From Nakamurella flava (lineage in GTDB: Bacteria; Actinomycetota; Actinomycetes; Mycobacteriales; Nakamurellaceae), in NCBI RefSeq assembly GCF_005298075.1, contig NZ_SZZH01000006.1, positions 1-64,000 of the forward strand: a stretch of 64,000 nt of DNA. Direction: 5' to 3'. A model generated the notes under the pieces. The model had not been told where the DNA came from. It made no database searches and saw only the letters and a list, made by a program, of their open reading frames with translations. Of the stretch, positions 24,816-33,366 are shown one piece after another. How positions within the stretch are numbered: position 1 is the first letter of the stretch; every line of letters begins with the position of its first letter. Both the position numbers and the translations under genes were made by a program.

Positions 24816-25763
24816 GTGCGACGCCCCTTCCATCCGCTGTTCTGGACCCTGGCCCAGCTCGGCTCCCGCATCCGCGCCCACGCCCCCAGGGGCACCGAGG
24901 ATCCGACCCGGCAACTGCCCCCGCTGGAGACCGTGTGGGTCCCCACCCGGCACGGCGACCTGCGCACGGTGCTCCAGCGCCCGGCCGCACCGGATCGTGC
25001 CGGCGGGCGTCCGCCGGTGCTGGTGCACCTGCACGGCGGCGGGTTCGTCAACCGGCACCCGGAGCAGGACCGGCACATCGCCCGCCATCTGGCCGACGAG
25101 CTGGGGGCGATCGTGCTGCTCCCCGACTACAGCACCGCTCCGCGGGCGGTCTACCCCCGCGCCGAGGAGGAGGTGTTCGACCTGGTCGGGTGGGTCATGA
25201 CCGATCAGCGGTACGGCTGGGACGGCGGGCGGATCGGGCTGAGCGGGGTCAGTGCCGGCGCCAAACTCGCCATCAACGCGTGCCAGCAACGGCACGCCGC
25301 CGGGCTGGCCCGGCCGTCGGCCCTGGTCCTGGTCGTCCCGGTCACCGATGTCGTCGACAACGCCCGGACGTCCGCGATCCGGCGGCCGGTGATCGGGCCG
25401 TTCTTTCAGCGGTTCGTCGGCTGGGCGTACTTCCCCGAGATCGCCCGTCGGGCCGAGACCCTCGCGTCACCGCGCTTCGATGCCGCGCTGGCGCAGGCAC
25501 TTCCGGCCACCCTGGTGCTCACGGCCGAGTACGACACCCTGGCCCCCGAGGCCGACGAACTGGTCGGTGTGCTCCGAGCCGCCGGAGTCGAGGTGGCGCA
25601 CCACGAATACCCGGGCGCCGACCACGGTTTCGTCGCGACGAAGCCGGTGGGGACGATCCGCGACATGCTGCGTCGGATGGCCGGCTTCCTCGGCCCGCGA
25701 CTCACCTCGCCGCCGATCGCGGGCGGAGTGCCGGAGCCCGGTACGCCGGGCGACCGGCGGTAG
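24816..25763 (+). CDS. Alpha/beta-hydrolase, hormone-sensitive-lipase-type esterase
   Basis: 315 residues from a GTG at 24816 (GGAGG lies 11 bases upstream; an in-frame ATG at 24753 is an alternative). The oxyanion-hole motif HLHGGGFV, nucleophile elbow GVSAGAK, catalytic Asp in LTAEYDTLAPEAD and His in YPGADHGF define the HSL family. It would hydrolyse small acyl esters in the cytoplasm. It is divergent from ureG and not obviously related to it. Confidence 0.9.
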   Translation: MRRPFHPLFWTLAQLGSRIRAHAPRGTEDPTRQLPPLETVWVPTRHGDLRTVLQRPAAPDRAGGRPPVLVHLHGGGFVNRHPEQDRHIARHLADELGAIVLLPDYSTAPRAVYPRAEEEVFDLVGWVMTDQRYGWDGGRIGLSGVSAGAKLAINACQQRHAAGLARPSALVLVVPVTDVVDNARTSAIRRPVIGPFFQRFVGWAYFPEIARRAETLASPRFDAALAQALPATLVLTAEYDTLAPEADELVGVLRAAGVEVAHHEYPGADHGFVATKPVGTIRDMLRRMAGFLGPRLTSPPIAGGVPEPGTPGDRR

Positions 25764-25830
25764 AGACGCGCCGACCCCGTGACCGGCACCCCGGGGTGGG
25801 GCGCCGACCACGGGGTCGGGAAGCTCTGGA

Positions 25831-26076
25831 TCAGGCCGAGCGCAGCAGACGCGCGGTGTCGCGGACCGCCACGCGATGGGCGATGCGGACGGCCAGGCGC
25901 CGCTCGATCTGCTCGACGGGCAGGGACCAGTGATCGGCGACCCGGCCGGCGAGGAACCGGACCAGGGTCGGGTCCAGCTCGGGGGTCCGGACGACGGCAT
26001 CGGCGAGGCGTTCGACGTCGGCGTGGGCCGGTCGACGGGGGTCGACGAGGGTTCTCGGGGCGGTTCGTACGGTCAT
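25831..26076 (-). CDS. Small hypothetical protein, 81 aa
   Basis: The ATG at 26076 is preceded by AAGGAG at five-base spacing, which favours this start over a long upstream extension. The protein is predicted all-helical (ADVERLADAVVRTPELDPTL, VRFLAGRVADHWSLPVEQIE, RRLAVRIAHRVAVRDTARLL). No family recognised; the charged helices suggest a small cytoplasmic binding protein. Confidence 0.55.
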   Translation of the reverse strand: MTVRTAPRTLVDPRRPAHADVERLADAVVRTPELDPTLVRFLAGRVADHWSLPVEQIERRLAVRIAHRVAVRDTARLLRSA

Positions 26077-26459
26077 GGTGACTCCTTGGTGTTCAGGTCG
26101 GTGCGCGGTGGCGGAGGTTCCGCGGGACCGCAACAGCGTTGGTGTGCGGACGCGACGGCGCGCCTGGGGCCGGTTCCTCCGACTGCGGCGGCAGTGGGTC
26201 CGGCGGATCGGGGCCGACGGTGGCCGACCGCCCTGCTCGGGCGGGGTGGCGGGGCTCGGTGCAGTGCGGCACGGCCTCGTGACGATCGTCAGAACAGCCC
26301 CCCGGCGTTCTGAATCGATACATCCCACTGTACCGGCGGCCTGGACGGCGCCGCCGTGACACCACCCACACGGGTGGGACGACAGCGGGAACGGCCACGG
26401 AACGCGGTGCCGTCGCCGCCTGAACCCGGTCGCCGGATCGCGTTGTTACCGTCGGGCCG
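26077..26459. other. Divergent intergenic region, no gene seen
   Basis: 383 bases between the 81-aa protein gene and the HNH gene. Open frames here lack ribosome sites and family motifs. A short inverted repeat CCACCC/GGGTGG with a four-base loop occurs near 26363-26378. Promoters for both flanking genes are expected here, but no clear -35/-10 pair could be called. Confidence 0.35.
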
Positions 26460-26846
26460 ATGGGGAGTTCCCCGGGTGGGCAGCTCGGCCGGTCCGACCG
26501 GATGGCGGTCATCCTCGCCCGCGACGGCGACCGCTGCGTCTGGTGCGACCGCCCGTTCGGCCGGCTCGTCCCGCCCACCACCGACCACCTGATCCCGCGG
26601 GTCAAGGGCGGTCCGTCCTGGCTGGAGAACGAGGTCGCCGCCTGCCGTCGGTGCAACGGCCAGCGCGGCCACCTCGGCCCGGTCGACTGGCTGGCCGAGT
26701 GCGAAAGACGTTGCTGGGCTGTCCATGTCACGGCCATCGGCGCCGCGCTCGACCGGCTGGCCGCCGCGATCGTCGAGCGCGGCGGACAGCGCCGGGCCCG
26801 GCAGTACCTCCAGACCCAGCGCCGCCGCTTCGCCCGCCGCACCTGA
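26460..26846 (+). CDS. HNH endonuclease
   Basis: 128 residues. A zinc-binding CxxC (CVWCDRPF) and second CxxC (ACRRCNG) flank the nuclease core DHLIPRVKGGPSWLENEVAA, as in the HNH (McrA-like) family. Arg-rich C-terminus. It ends 22 bases before a 61-bp repeat. Such short HNH proteins can be DNA nucleases of mobile elements or defence; no partner gene indicates which. Confidence 0.88.
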   Translation: MGSSPGGQLGRSDRMAVILARDGDRCVWCDRPFGRLVPPTTDHLIPRVKGGPSWLENEVAACRRCNGQRGHLGPVDWLAECERRCWAVHVTAIGAALDRLAAAIVERGGQRRARQYLQTQRRRFARRT

Positions 26847-26868
26847 CTCCCCCACCCCCGCACCCCCG

Positions 26869-26929
26869 CCCGACTTGGTAAAGACGGTCGCTGTTTCGTC
26901 GGGCAGACGGCGTGTACTCCCCAGTCGCG
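26869..26929 (+). repeat. 61-bp dispersed repeat, copy R1
   Basis: It opens with CGACTTGGTAAAG after a CC (the usual CG is changed) and closes with CCAGTCGCG. It lies between the convergent HNH and FtsX-permease genes. The internal CGGCGTGT segment is shared with the other copies. In the sense frame it reads DLVKTVAVSSGRRRVLPSRE, the most divergent of the six. Confidence 0.8.
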
Positions 26930-26939
26930 AGCGGCCCGG

Positions 26940-29477
26940 TCAGCCGACGTCCACCAGGGCGGCCACCGGCGCGGTGCGGGCCGCCCGGCGGGCCGGCAGC
27001 ACCGAGGCCAGCAACCCGGCCACCACGGCGCCGCCGAGTACGGCGAGGATCTGCCCCCACGGCAGGTCCATCACCAGCGCCTCCCCCGCCGTGGTGATGA
27101 CGGCCGACGCCCCGGCCCAGCCGAACAGGATGCCGGCGAGGACGCCGACCAGGGTGCCGGCGACGGCCAGCAGCACCGCCTCGATTGCGAGCATCCGCCG
27201 CAGCTGTCCGCGTTGCAGGCCGAGAGCCCGCAGCAGACCGGACTCGCGGGTCCGCTCGACCACCGACAGGCTCAGCGTGTTCGCGATCCCGACGACGGCG
27301 ATGACCACCGCCACGGCGAGCAGGCCGATCGCGAACGTCAGGATCTGGCTGAGGCCCTTCTGCTGGTCCGTGCGGATGGGCGCGGCGCCACCGACCTGGA
27401 TCCCGTTCTCCCCCACCGTGAGACGGTTGACCTCGGCGACGATCTCGGTCGACCGGGACTGGTCGGCGATGGTCGCCCAGACCACCGTGGCCGGCGCGGT
27501 GGCCGACAACAGGTTCAGGGTCGACGCGGCGACGACGACACTCGCTCCGTTCTGCGTCCCGGCCAGACCGACCGGGGCCTGCCGCACGGCCAGCGCCGCG
27601 GTCGTCGTCCCGTCCGGCGCGGTCAGCCGAGCGGTGACCCCTTCGACCGGGCCCTCGATGCCCCAGTATTCGAGGTCGATCAGCACCTCGCCGGGAGCCG
27701 GTTGCACGGGCGCCGGCACCCCACCGGCCGGCGCTCCGAGCACGGTCACCGGCTCGGCGAGATCCTGACCGCCGACGGACACCGACAGCGTCGCCGCCGC
27801 CCCCGGGAGGGTGACCACGTCGCCCATCCCCGGCACCGCGGCCAGCCGGGCCACCAACGACGGCGCCTGCGTGCCGAGCGCACCGTCGGCGGCCGACAGC
27901 GTCAGGTCGACCGGATACCGCTCGGCCAGTTCGCGATCCAGGGTGGCGGCGGCCGATGCCGAGCCGACCAGCAGGGTGACGATGAGGCCCACACCCACCA
28001 TCAGCGCAGTACCGCTGCTGGCCGTGCGGCCCGGGTTGCGCAGCAGGTTGCCGGCCGCCATCCGGCCGGGCACGCCGGCCAGCCGACCGACCGACCCGAG
28101 GGCGGCGATGAGCGGAGGCAGGAACGTCCGGCTGAGCAGCAGCACGCCGGCCGCCGTCGCCGCCCCGCCGAGCAGGGCCAGCTCGAACCGACCGGCCGTC
28201 GCCCCGTGGACCAGCGCGACCAGGCCGGGGACGGCCAGCACCAGCGCGACCACCACCCGCACCCGGGACTGCCGGGCCGCCGATGCCGCGTCGCTGTCCA
28301 CCGGGCGCAGCGCGGCCAGCGGGGCCACCCGCATCGCCGCGGCCGACGGCACCCAGGCCGCCACGACGGTGACGACCACCGCCGCGATCGCCGTGACCAC
28401 CAACCCGACACCGTCCACCGCGAGACCACCGGTGGACACGCCGAAGAACCGGGCGACCCCGAAACCGCCGGCCACGCCGATACCGACCCCGAGCACACCG
28501 CCGATCGCGCCCAGCACCGCCGCCTCCAGGAGCACCTGCGTGCGGACCTGTTCACGGGTCGCCCCGACGCAGCGCAGCAGGCCGATCTGCCGACGCCGCT
28601 GGGCGATGAGGGTCGTGAACGTGGTCGCGATGACGATCATGGCCACGACGATGGCGACGACCGCGAACCCCGTCAGGACGTCCCCGAGCACCCGGACCTG
28701 CTGTTCCGCCACCTGCGCGGCCGTGGCCGACGCCGCTGCGGCCGTCTCGACGGTGGCCGACCCGGAGGTGGCCGCGCCGATCGACTGGGCCAGGGCGTCG
28801 GCGTCCCCGCCGCCGGTCACCAGCAGAAAGGACGGGGTGGTCCGCGGGAACAGCGCCTCCAGTGCGGCCGCGGTCACGTACCCGACGTTGGCCCCGCCCG
28901 GCGACCCGACCGCGTCGACCAGACCGACCACGGTGAACGTCGTCCGCGGGGTCGCCCGGGCCGTGGCCGCTGCGTCGGTGCTCGCCGACGGCACCGGCCA
29001 GCCCTCCACCGTCAGCGTGCCGCCCACGGGCAGATTGCCGCGGTCGGCGGTGTCCCGGGTCAGCAGGATCTCGTCGTCACCGGACGGCCACCGCCCGGAC
29101 GACAGGGTCGTCCACCGCAGGGCCGGGTCGTCCGGCAGGCTCCGCGCGCGCAGCCAGCCGCGGGAACCCTCCGCGGTGTAGGCCCCGAAGTTGTCGGCGA
29201 CCGGGGCGACCGCGGAGACCCCGGGGACGGCGCGCACGTCGTCGACCAGGATGTTCGCCGCGGCCGGGTCGTACGTGGCGTCCCCGTCCGGGACGACGAC
29301 GACATCGGCGGTGCGGTACTGGGCGGCGGCCGCGTCGGCCACGGCGGCCCGGAAGGTGGCCGAGAAGACGCCGGTGGCGGAGATGAACGCGGTCCCGATG
29401 AGGATGGCGACGGTGACGGCGACGAACCGCCCGGGAGTCGCCCGCAACTGGGCGACGGCGGTGTGACGGATGCTCAT
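26940..29477 (-). CDS. FtsX-like ABC transporter permease
   Basis: 845 residues from the ATG at 29477 (an ATG at 29489 overlapping the ATPase gene is possible). An N-terminal membrane segment (FVAVTVAILIGTAFISATGVF) and large extracytoplasmic domain precede FtsX helices (GFAVVAIVVAMIVIATTFTT), a middle pair, a second external domain, and a C-terminal FtsX block (LLAVAVVIAVVGIANTLSLS, ESGLLRALGLQRGQLRRMLAIEA). This is the MacB/SalY-like duplicated permease. It is paired with the ATPase immediately upstream and divergent to a kinase/regulator pair, the typical layout of antimicrobial-peptide detoxification modules. Confidence 0.9.
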   Translation of the reverse strand: MSIRHTAVAQLRATPGRFVAVTVAILIGTAFISATGVFSATFRAAVADAAAAQYRTADVVVVPDGDATYDPAAANILVDDVRAVPGVSAVAPVADNFGAYTAEGSRGWLRARSLPDDPALRWTTLSSGRWPSGDDEILLTRDTADRGNLPVGGTLTVEGWPVPSASTDAAATARATPRTTFTVVGLVDAVGSPGGANVGYVTAAALEALFPRTTPSFLLVTGGGDADALAQSIGAATSGSATVETAAAASATAAQVAEQQVRVLGDVLTGFAVVAIVVAMIVIATTFTTLIAQRRRQIGLLRCVGATREQVRTQVLLEAAVLGAIGGVLGVGIGVAGGFGVARFFGVSTGGLAVDGVGLVVTAIAAVVVTVVAAWVPSAAAMRVAPLAALRPVDSDAASAARQSRVRVVVALVLAVPGLVALVHGATAGRFELALLGGAATAAGVLLLSRTFLPPLIAALGSVGRLAGVPGRMAAGNLLRNPGRTASSGTALMVGVGLIVTLLVGSASAAATLDRELAERYPVDLTLSAADGALGTQAPSLVARLAAVPGMGDVVTLPGAAATLSVSVGGQDLAEPVTVLGAPAGGVPAPVQPAPGEVLIDLEYWGIEGPVEGVTARLTAPDGTTTAALAVRQAPVGLAGTQNGASVVVAASTLNLLSATAPATVVWATIADQSRSTEIVAEVNRLTVGENGIQVGGAAPIRTDQQKGLSQILTFAIGLLAVAVVIAVVGIANTLSLSVVERTRESGLLRALGLQRGQLRRMLAIEAVLLAVAGTLVGVLAGILFGWAGASAVITTAGEALVMDLPWGQILAVLGGAVVAGLLASVLPARRAARTAPVAALVDVG

Positions 29478-29481
29478 CTGC

Positions 29482-30258
29482 TCACGCATCCAAGGGGCGC
29501 AGGGTGGCCAGGATGTCGTCGGTGCTCGGCCGGTCCAGGTCGCCGGCCACCCGGCCGTCGGCCAGCAGCAGCACGCGATCCGCGTACGAGGCGGCCACCG
29601 GGTCGTGGGTGACCATGACGACGGTCCGCCCCTGTTCCCGGACCGCGCCCCGCAAGGTGGCGAGCAGCGCGTGCCCGCTGCGGATGTCCAGTGCGCCCGT
29701 CGGCTCGTCGGCGAAGATCACCTCCGGGTCGGTGACGAGCGCCCGGGCCACCGCGACCCGCTGCTGCTGGCCGCCGGACAGTTCGGCCGGGCGGTGCCGC
29801 AGGCGATCCGCCAGCCCCAGGGTGGCGACAATGCGCTCCAGGGCGGCCCGGTCGACCCGCCGCCCGGCCAGTTCCAGGGGCAGCACGATGTTCTGCTCGG
29901 CGGTCAGGGCGGGCAGCAGGTTGAACGACTGGAAGACGAACCCGATGCGGTCCCGACGGACCCGCGTCAGCTCCCGGTCGGACAACGCCGTGAGATCGGT
30001 GTCGCCCAGCAGGACGCGACCCGACGTGGCCTGGTCGAGCCCGGCCAGGCAGTGCATGAGCGTCGACTTGCCGGACCCGGACGGCCCCATGATCGCGGTG
30101 AACGCGCCGGCCGCCACCGCCACCGAGAGGCCGTCGACCGCGGTCACCTGGGCGTCGCCGGTGCCGTAGACCTTGACCAGCTGCTCGGCGGCGCAGGCCA
30201 CCCCGGCGGGTGATCGGAGGCCACCCGTGGCGGTGCTGACGGACGGGGACGACGTCAT
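29482..30258 (-). CDS. ABC transporter ATP-binding protein (MacB/LolD type)
   Basis: 258 residues from the ATG at 30258. Walker A GPSGSGKST (58-66), Q-loop FVFQSFNLLPALTA, signature LSGGQQQRVAVARAL, Walker B VIFADEPTGALD and H-loop VTHD. It is coupled to the FtsX-like permease that follows. Probably controlled by the divergent histidine kinase/response regulator pair at 30521-32514. Confidence 0.93.
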   Translation of the reverse strand: MTSSPSVSTATGGLRSPAGVACAAEQLVKVYGTGDAQVTAVDGLSVAVAAGAFTAIMGPSGSGKSTLMHCLAGLDQATSGRVLLGDTDLTALSDRELTRVRRDRIGFVFQSFNLLPALTAEQNIVLPLELAGRRVDRAALERIVATLGLADRLRHRPAELSGGQQQRVAVARALVTDPEVIFADEPTGALDIRSGHALLATLRGAVREQGRTVVMVTHDPVAASYADRVLLLADGRVAGDLDRPSTDDILATLRPLDA

Positions 30259-30520
30259 GTGGGGGTCGCTCCTTGTGGTGGGACGGTGCGGCCGGTGGGC
30301 CGCGATGGTCGTGCTCGACGCTAGGAACTCCGCGGCCCACGCACAGCGGACTCGGGTCGTCGGTACGGCCGGGGCGGGTGCCGCCACCGGGGGACCCGGT
30401 ACGACCGTGGTCCCACCTTCCCGACGCCCGGCTGCGACCGTGGTCGCGGATGGGCTGCCCGGGCGGGGGACGGGCCGCCGGGCCGACCGCCGGAGCGGCC
30501 GGTGTCCCTAGGCTGGCGGA

Positions 30521-31819
30521 ATGCAGGAGCGTCTGACCCGGTGGCTGTCGGACAGCCGGTGGCCGGGGGACGCCCTGGTGGCGCTGGCCGCCGCGCTGCT
30601 CGTCCTGTTCACCGGCGGCAATGGCGGCTACGTCGAGTGGCTGGCCAACACCGCTCTGGTCGCGACGCTCGTCTTCCGACGCACCCAGCCCCGGCTGATG
30701 ATCGTGATGGTCGCCGGACTGTGCCTGCTGCAGATCCTGCTCACCTCGCGGCCGCTGCTCGGTGACCTGGTGATCGCGGCCGTGGTGCACGCGTCGGCCG
30801 CCTACATCGCCGATCGTCGCTGGGGCAAGGCCACGCTGACGTTGGCCCTGGTGGGCGCCGGTCTGGCCGCCGTCCGCTGGAGCGTGATCCCCGACTCGAT
30901 CGCCGCCAACGACGCCCCCGGCGTGGTCACCGAAGTGCCCACCGTGCTGATGAACTTCCTGGCCGGCGCGGCTGCGGTGACCGTGATGTACCTGCTGGGC
31001 TCCCGGCAGCGGGACCGCCGCGAGCGGGCCGCCGAGCAGGTGTCGGCGATGGAGGAACGCACCCGGCTGCTCACCGCCGAACGCGACCGGCGGGTGGAAC
31101 TCGCCGCCGCCGCCGAACGGGCCCGCATCGCCCGCGACCTGCACGACATCGTCGCCCACTCGCTCGCCGTCATCGTCGTGCAGGCGCAGGGGGCGCGGGC
31201 CGCGGCGCTCGCCGATCCGTCGGTGGCCCCGGCCGCGCTGGACACCATCGCCGAGACCAGCCGGGACGCCCTGGCCCAGATGCGGCAGATGGTCGGGGTG
31301 CTGCGGGCCGGCGGCCCGGACCCGACCGGTCGACCGGCCGATGACGGTCCGGTGCCGGGCGGGTCGGTCCGGACGGCCCCGCTGCAACCGGCGCCCGACC
31401 TCGCCGCCCTGCCCGCGCTGGTCGAGGCGGTCCGCACCACCGGGCTGCCGGTGCACCTGCAGGTCTCCGTCCCCCCGGACCTGCCCGTCCCCGTGCAGCT
31501 CACCACCTACCGGATCGTCCAGGAGGGTCTGACCAACGTGCTCAAACACGGTGGGCCGGCAGCGTCCGTCCGCATCACCGTCACCGGCCCGCAGCCGTCG
31601 CCCCTGGGGCCGGCCCTGCGGGTCACCGTCATCGACGACGGACGCGGCGCCGCCGACGATCCCGCCGCCCCACCCGGCGAGCCCGGGCACGGGCTGCGGG
31701 GCATGCGGGAGCGGGTCGAGCTCCTCGGCGGCGATCTGCGCGCCGGCGCACGACCCGGCGGCGGATTCGCGATCACCGCCGTCCTGCCCGTCCAGCGACT
31801 GGTTCCGGGGCGTTCGTGA
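30521..31819 (+). CDS. NarL-type sensor histidine kinase
   Basis: 432 residues. The N-terminal sensor has four or five membrane helices (ALVALAAALLVLFTGG, MIVMVAGLCLLQILLTSR, LVIAAVVHASAAYIA, LTLALVGAGLAAVRW, LMNFLAGAAAVTVMYLLGS). HisKA_3 box ARIARDLHDIVAHSLAVIVV with phospho-His 208, then HATPase_c (YRIVQEGLTNVLKHGG, VTVIDDGRGAAD, GLRGMRERVELLGG). Its stop overlaps the regulator start. Likely senses an agent handled by the adjacent ABC exporter (inference from layout). Confidence 0.92.
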   Translation: MQERLTRWLSDSRWPGDALVALAAALLVLFTGGNGGYVEWLANTALVATLVFRRTQPRLMIVMVAGLCLLQILLTSRPLLGDLVIAAVVHASAAYIADRRWGKATLTLALVGAGLAAVRWSVIPDSIAANDAPGVVTEVPTVLMNFLAGAAAVTVMYLLGSRQRDRRERAAEQVSAMEERTRLLTAERDRRVELAAAAERARIARDLHDIVAHSLAVIVVQAQGARAAALADPSVAPAALDTIAETSRDALAQMRQMVGVLRAGGPDPTGRPADDGPVPGGSVRTAPLQPAPDLAALPALVEAVRTTGLPVHLQVSVPPDLPVPVQLTTYRIVQEGLTNVLKHGGPAASVRITVTGPQPSPLGPALRVTVIDDGRGAADDPAAPPGEPGHGLRGMRERVELLGGDLRAGARPGGGFAITAVLPVQRLVPGRS

Positions 31820-32514
31820 GCGCGCCGGACGGGGTGATCGGGGTCGTCCTGGTCGACGACCAGCACCTGGTGCGCAGCGGGTTCCGGATGCTGATCGACG
31901 CCCAACCCGACATGCAGGTGGTCGGAGAGGCCGCCGACGGCGGCGCCGCGGTCGACCTGATCGAACGGCTCGCCGACCGGGTCGGCCCCGGCGACGTGAT
32001 CCTCATGGACGTGCGGATGCCCGTGCTCGACGGCGTGGCCGCCACCCGGGCGATCCGCGCGCGGCGGGGCCCGGCGTCCCCCCAGGTGCTGGTGCTGACG
32101 ACCTTCGACCTCGACGAGTACGTGCACGCCGCCCTGCACGCCGGGGCCAGCGGATTCCTGCTCAAGGACGCCCGCCCCGAGGACCTGCTCGGCGCCGTCC
32201 GCGCCGTCGCCCGCGGCGATGCCGTCGTCGCCCCCAGCGCCACCCGCCGACTGCTCGACGCCTTCGCCGGCCGGCTGCCCGTCGGCGGCGACACCGGCCC
32301 GTCCGGCCCCGACCCGCTCGCCGCGTTGACCGACCGCGAACGGGAGGTGCTCGTCGAGATCGCCCGCGGCGCCACCAACGCCGAGATCGCCGCCACCCTC
32401 TACATGGCCGAAGGCACCGTGAAGACCCACATCGGTCGGCTGCTCACCAAACTCGAGGCGAGGGACCGGGTCGCCCTGGTGCTGGTGGCCCATCGGGCGG
32501 GGCTGCTGACCTAG
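31816..32514 (+). CDS. NarL/LuxR-family response regulator
   Basis: 232 residues from a GTG overlapping the kinase stop. The REC domain has acidic pair VDDQ, phospho-Asp 65 in VILMDVRMPVLDG, a conserved Thr (VLTTFDLDEY) and Lys (FLLKDARP); the C-terminal LuxR HTH is LTDREREVLVEIARGATNAE with TVKTHIGRLLTKL. Partner of the upstream kinase and the likely regulator of the divergent ABC exporter genes. Confidence 0.93.
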   Translation: MSAPDGVIGVVLVDDQHLVRSGFRMLIDAQPDMQVVGEAADGGAAVDLIERLADRVGPGDVILMDVRMPVLDGVAATRAIRARRGPASPQVLVLTTFDLDEYVHAALHAGASGFLLKDARPEDLLGAVRAVARGDAVVAPSATRRLLDAFAGRLPVGGDTGPSGPDPLAALTDREREVLVEIARGATNAEIAATLYMAEGTVKTHIGRLLTKLEARDRVALVLVAHRAGLLT

Positions 32515-32528
32515 TCCGCCGCCCCGCC

Positions 32529-32589
32529 CGCGACTTGGTAAAGAACGCCGCTGTTTTGTCGCGGAGGCGGCGTGTTGCGCCCAGTCGCG
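32529..32589 (+). repeat. 61-bp dispersed repeat, copy R2
   Basis: It starts CGCGACTTGGTAAAG and ends CCAGTCGCG, in the same orientation as R1. It fills most of the 81-base gap between convergent genes, the response regulator and ureF. A nested stem pairs ACGCCG with CGGCGT. The sense frame reads RDLVKNAAVLSRRRRVAPSR. Confidence 0.85.
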
Positions 32590-32595
32590 AGTGCT

Positions 32596-33285
32596 TCAGG
32601 CGCGGAACAACCGCTGCCCCGCCACGGCATGCCGCTCGGCCCATTCTTCGACGAGCGGGGCGGTAGTCGCCGGCAGATCGTCGACGGTTGCGAGACCGGC
32701 CAGCGACGAGAGGTTCTCGATGTCCGGTGCGGCCTCGAACACCCACCGGGCGGCGCGGGTGGGGTCCATCGGTTCCAGCTTGAGAGCCGCCGCAGCAACG
32801 GTCTGGGCGTCGTCGTAGCCGACGAGCCGGGCGACCTGGGCTGCCGACAGTCCAGCCGCGGCGCCCGCCACGCCGAGTACGACGCCACGACTGGGCTTCC
32901 CGACGTGGGTCAGCGCCCGCACACCGAGGTCATCGGGCCACAGCCCGCGCAACAGCCGGAGATAGCCGCGGCCGAGCACCTGTGCGTTGTCCCGCAGGGC
33001 GGGGCTGACCGTCCGGGCCCGCCAAGCCTCATCGACGGCCGTCAGCCTGGCGGTCAGGTCATCGGGGGCGGTGGCGTCAAGCACCTCGCGACGCGCCAAC
33101 ACCGCGGCCCCGGCTTCGACCGGGACGACGCTTCGCAGCCGGGCCGTCAGGTAGGACGGGATGTCGTCGACGGTCATTCCCGCGCGCAGCGCCGGCTCGA
33201 GTCCGGCCGACTGGGTGTGGGCACCGGTCGGAAGACGAGCGTCGCCCAGCAGCATCAGCAGGACCTCGGCGGACGTGGACGGCAC
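32596..33285 (-). CDS. ureF: Urease accessory protein UreF
   Basis: 229 all-helical residues from a GTG. UreF signatures are seen in LLMLLGDARLPTGAHTQSAGLEPAL, VLGRGYLRLLRGLWPDD and an LKLEPMDPTRAARWVFEA C-terminal region. UreF acts with UreD and UreG as the GTPase-regulating part of the nickel-insertion complex. In most actinobacteria ureF directly follows ureC and precedes ureG; here a DUF559 gene with two repeats separates it from ureC, and about 8 kb of unrelated genes separate it from ureG. Confidence 0.88.
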   Translation of the reverse strand: MPSTSAEVLLMLLGDARLPTGAHTQSAGLEPALRAGMTVDDIPSYLTARLRSVVPVEAGAAVLARREVLDATAPDDLTARLTAVDEAWRARTVSPALRDNAQVLGRGYLRLLRGLWPDDLGVRALTHVGKPSRGVVLGVAGAAAGLSAAQVARLVGYDDAQTVAAAALKLEPMDPTRAARWVFEAAPDIENLSSLAGLATVDDLPATTAPLVEEWAERHAVAGQRLFRA

Positions 33286-33305
33286 CCGCCGACCGTAACC
33301 CGTTC

Positions 33306-33366
33306 CGCGACTCGGTAAAGCCGGCCGTCAACTTGTCGCCGAGACGGCGTGTTCCGCCCTGTCGCG
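33306..33366 (+). repeat. 61-bp dispersed repeat, copy R3
   Basis: It starts CGCGACTCGGTAAAG and ends CTGTCGCG. It lies between ureF and the DUF559 gene and covers the last 12 codons and stop of the latter. It is in opposite orientation to R4, which lies beyond the other end of the same gene. Confidence 0.85.

Noticed and set aside
27213-29612. Very long plus-strand open frame (about 800 codons) opposite the FtsX-like permease
   Set aside because: Its composition is Arg/Gly/Asp/His-rich low-complexity, as expected of an antisense frame in a high-GC gene, and the minus-strand frame has clear FtsX motifs.
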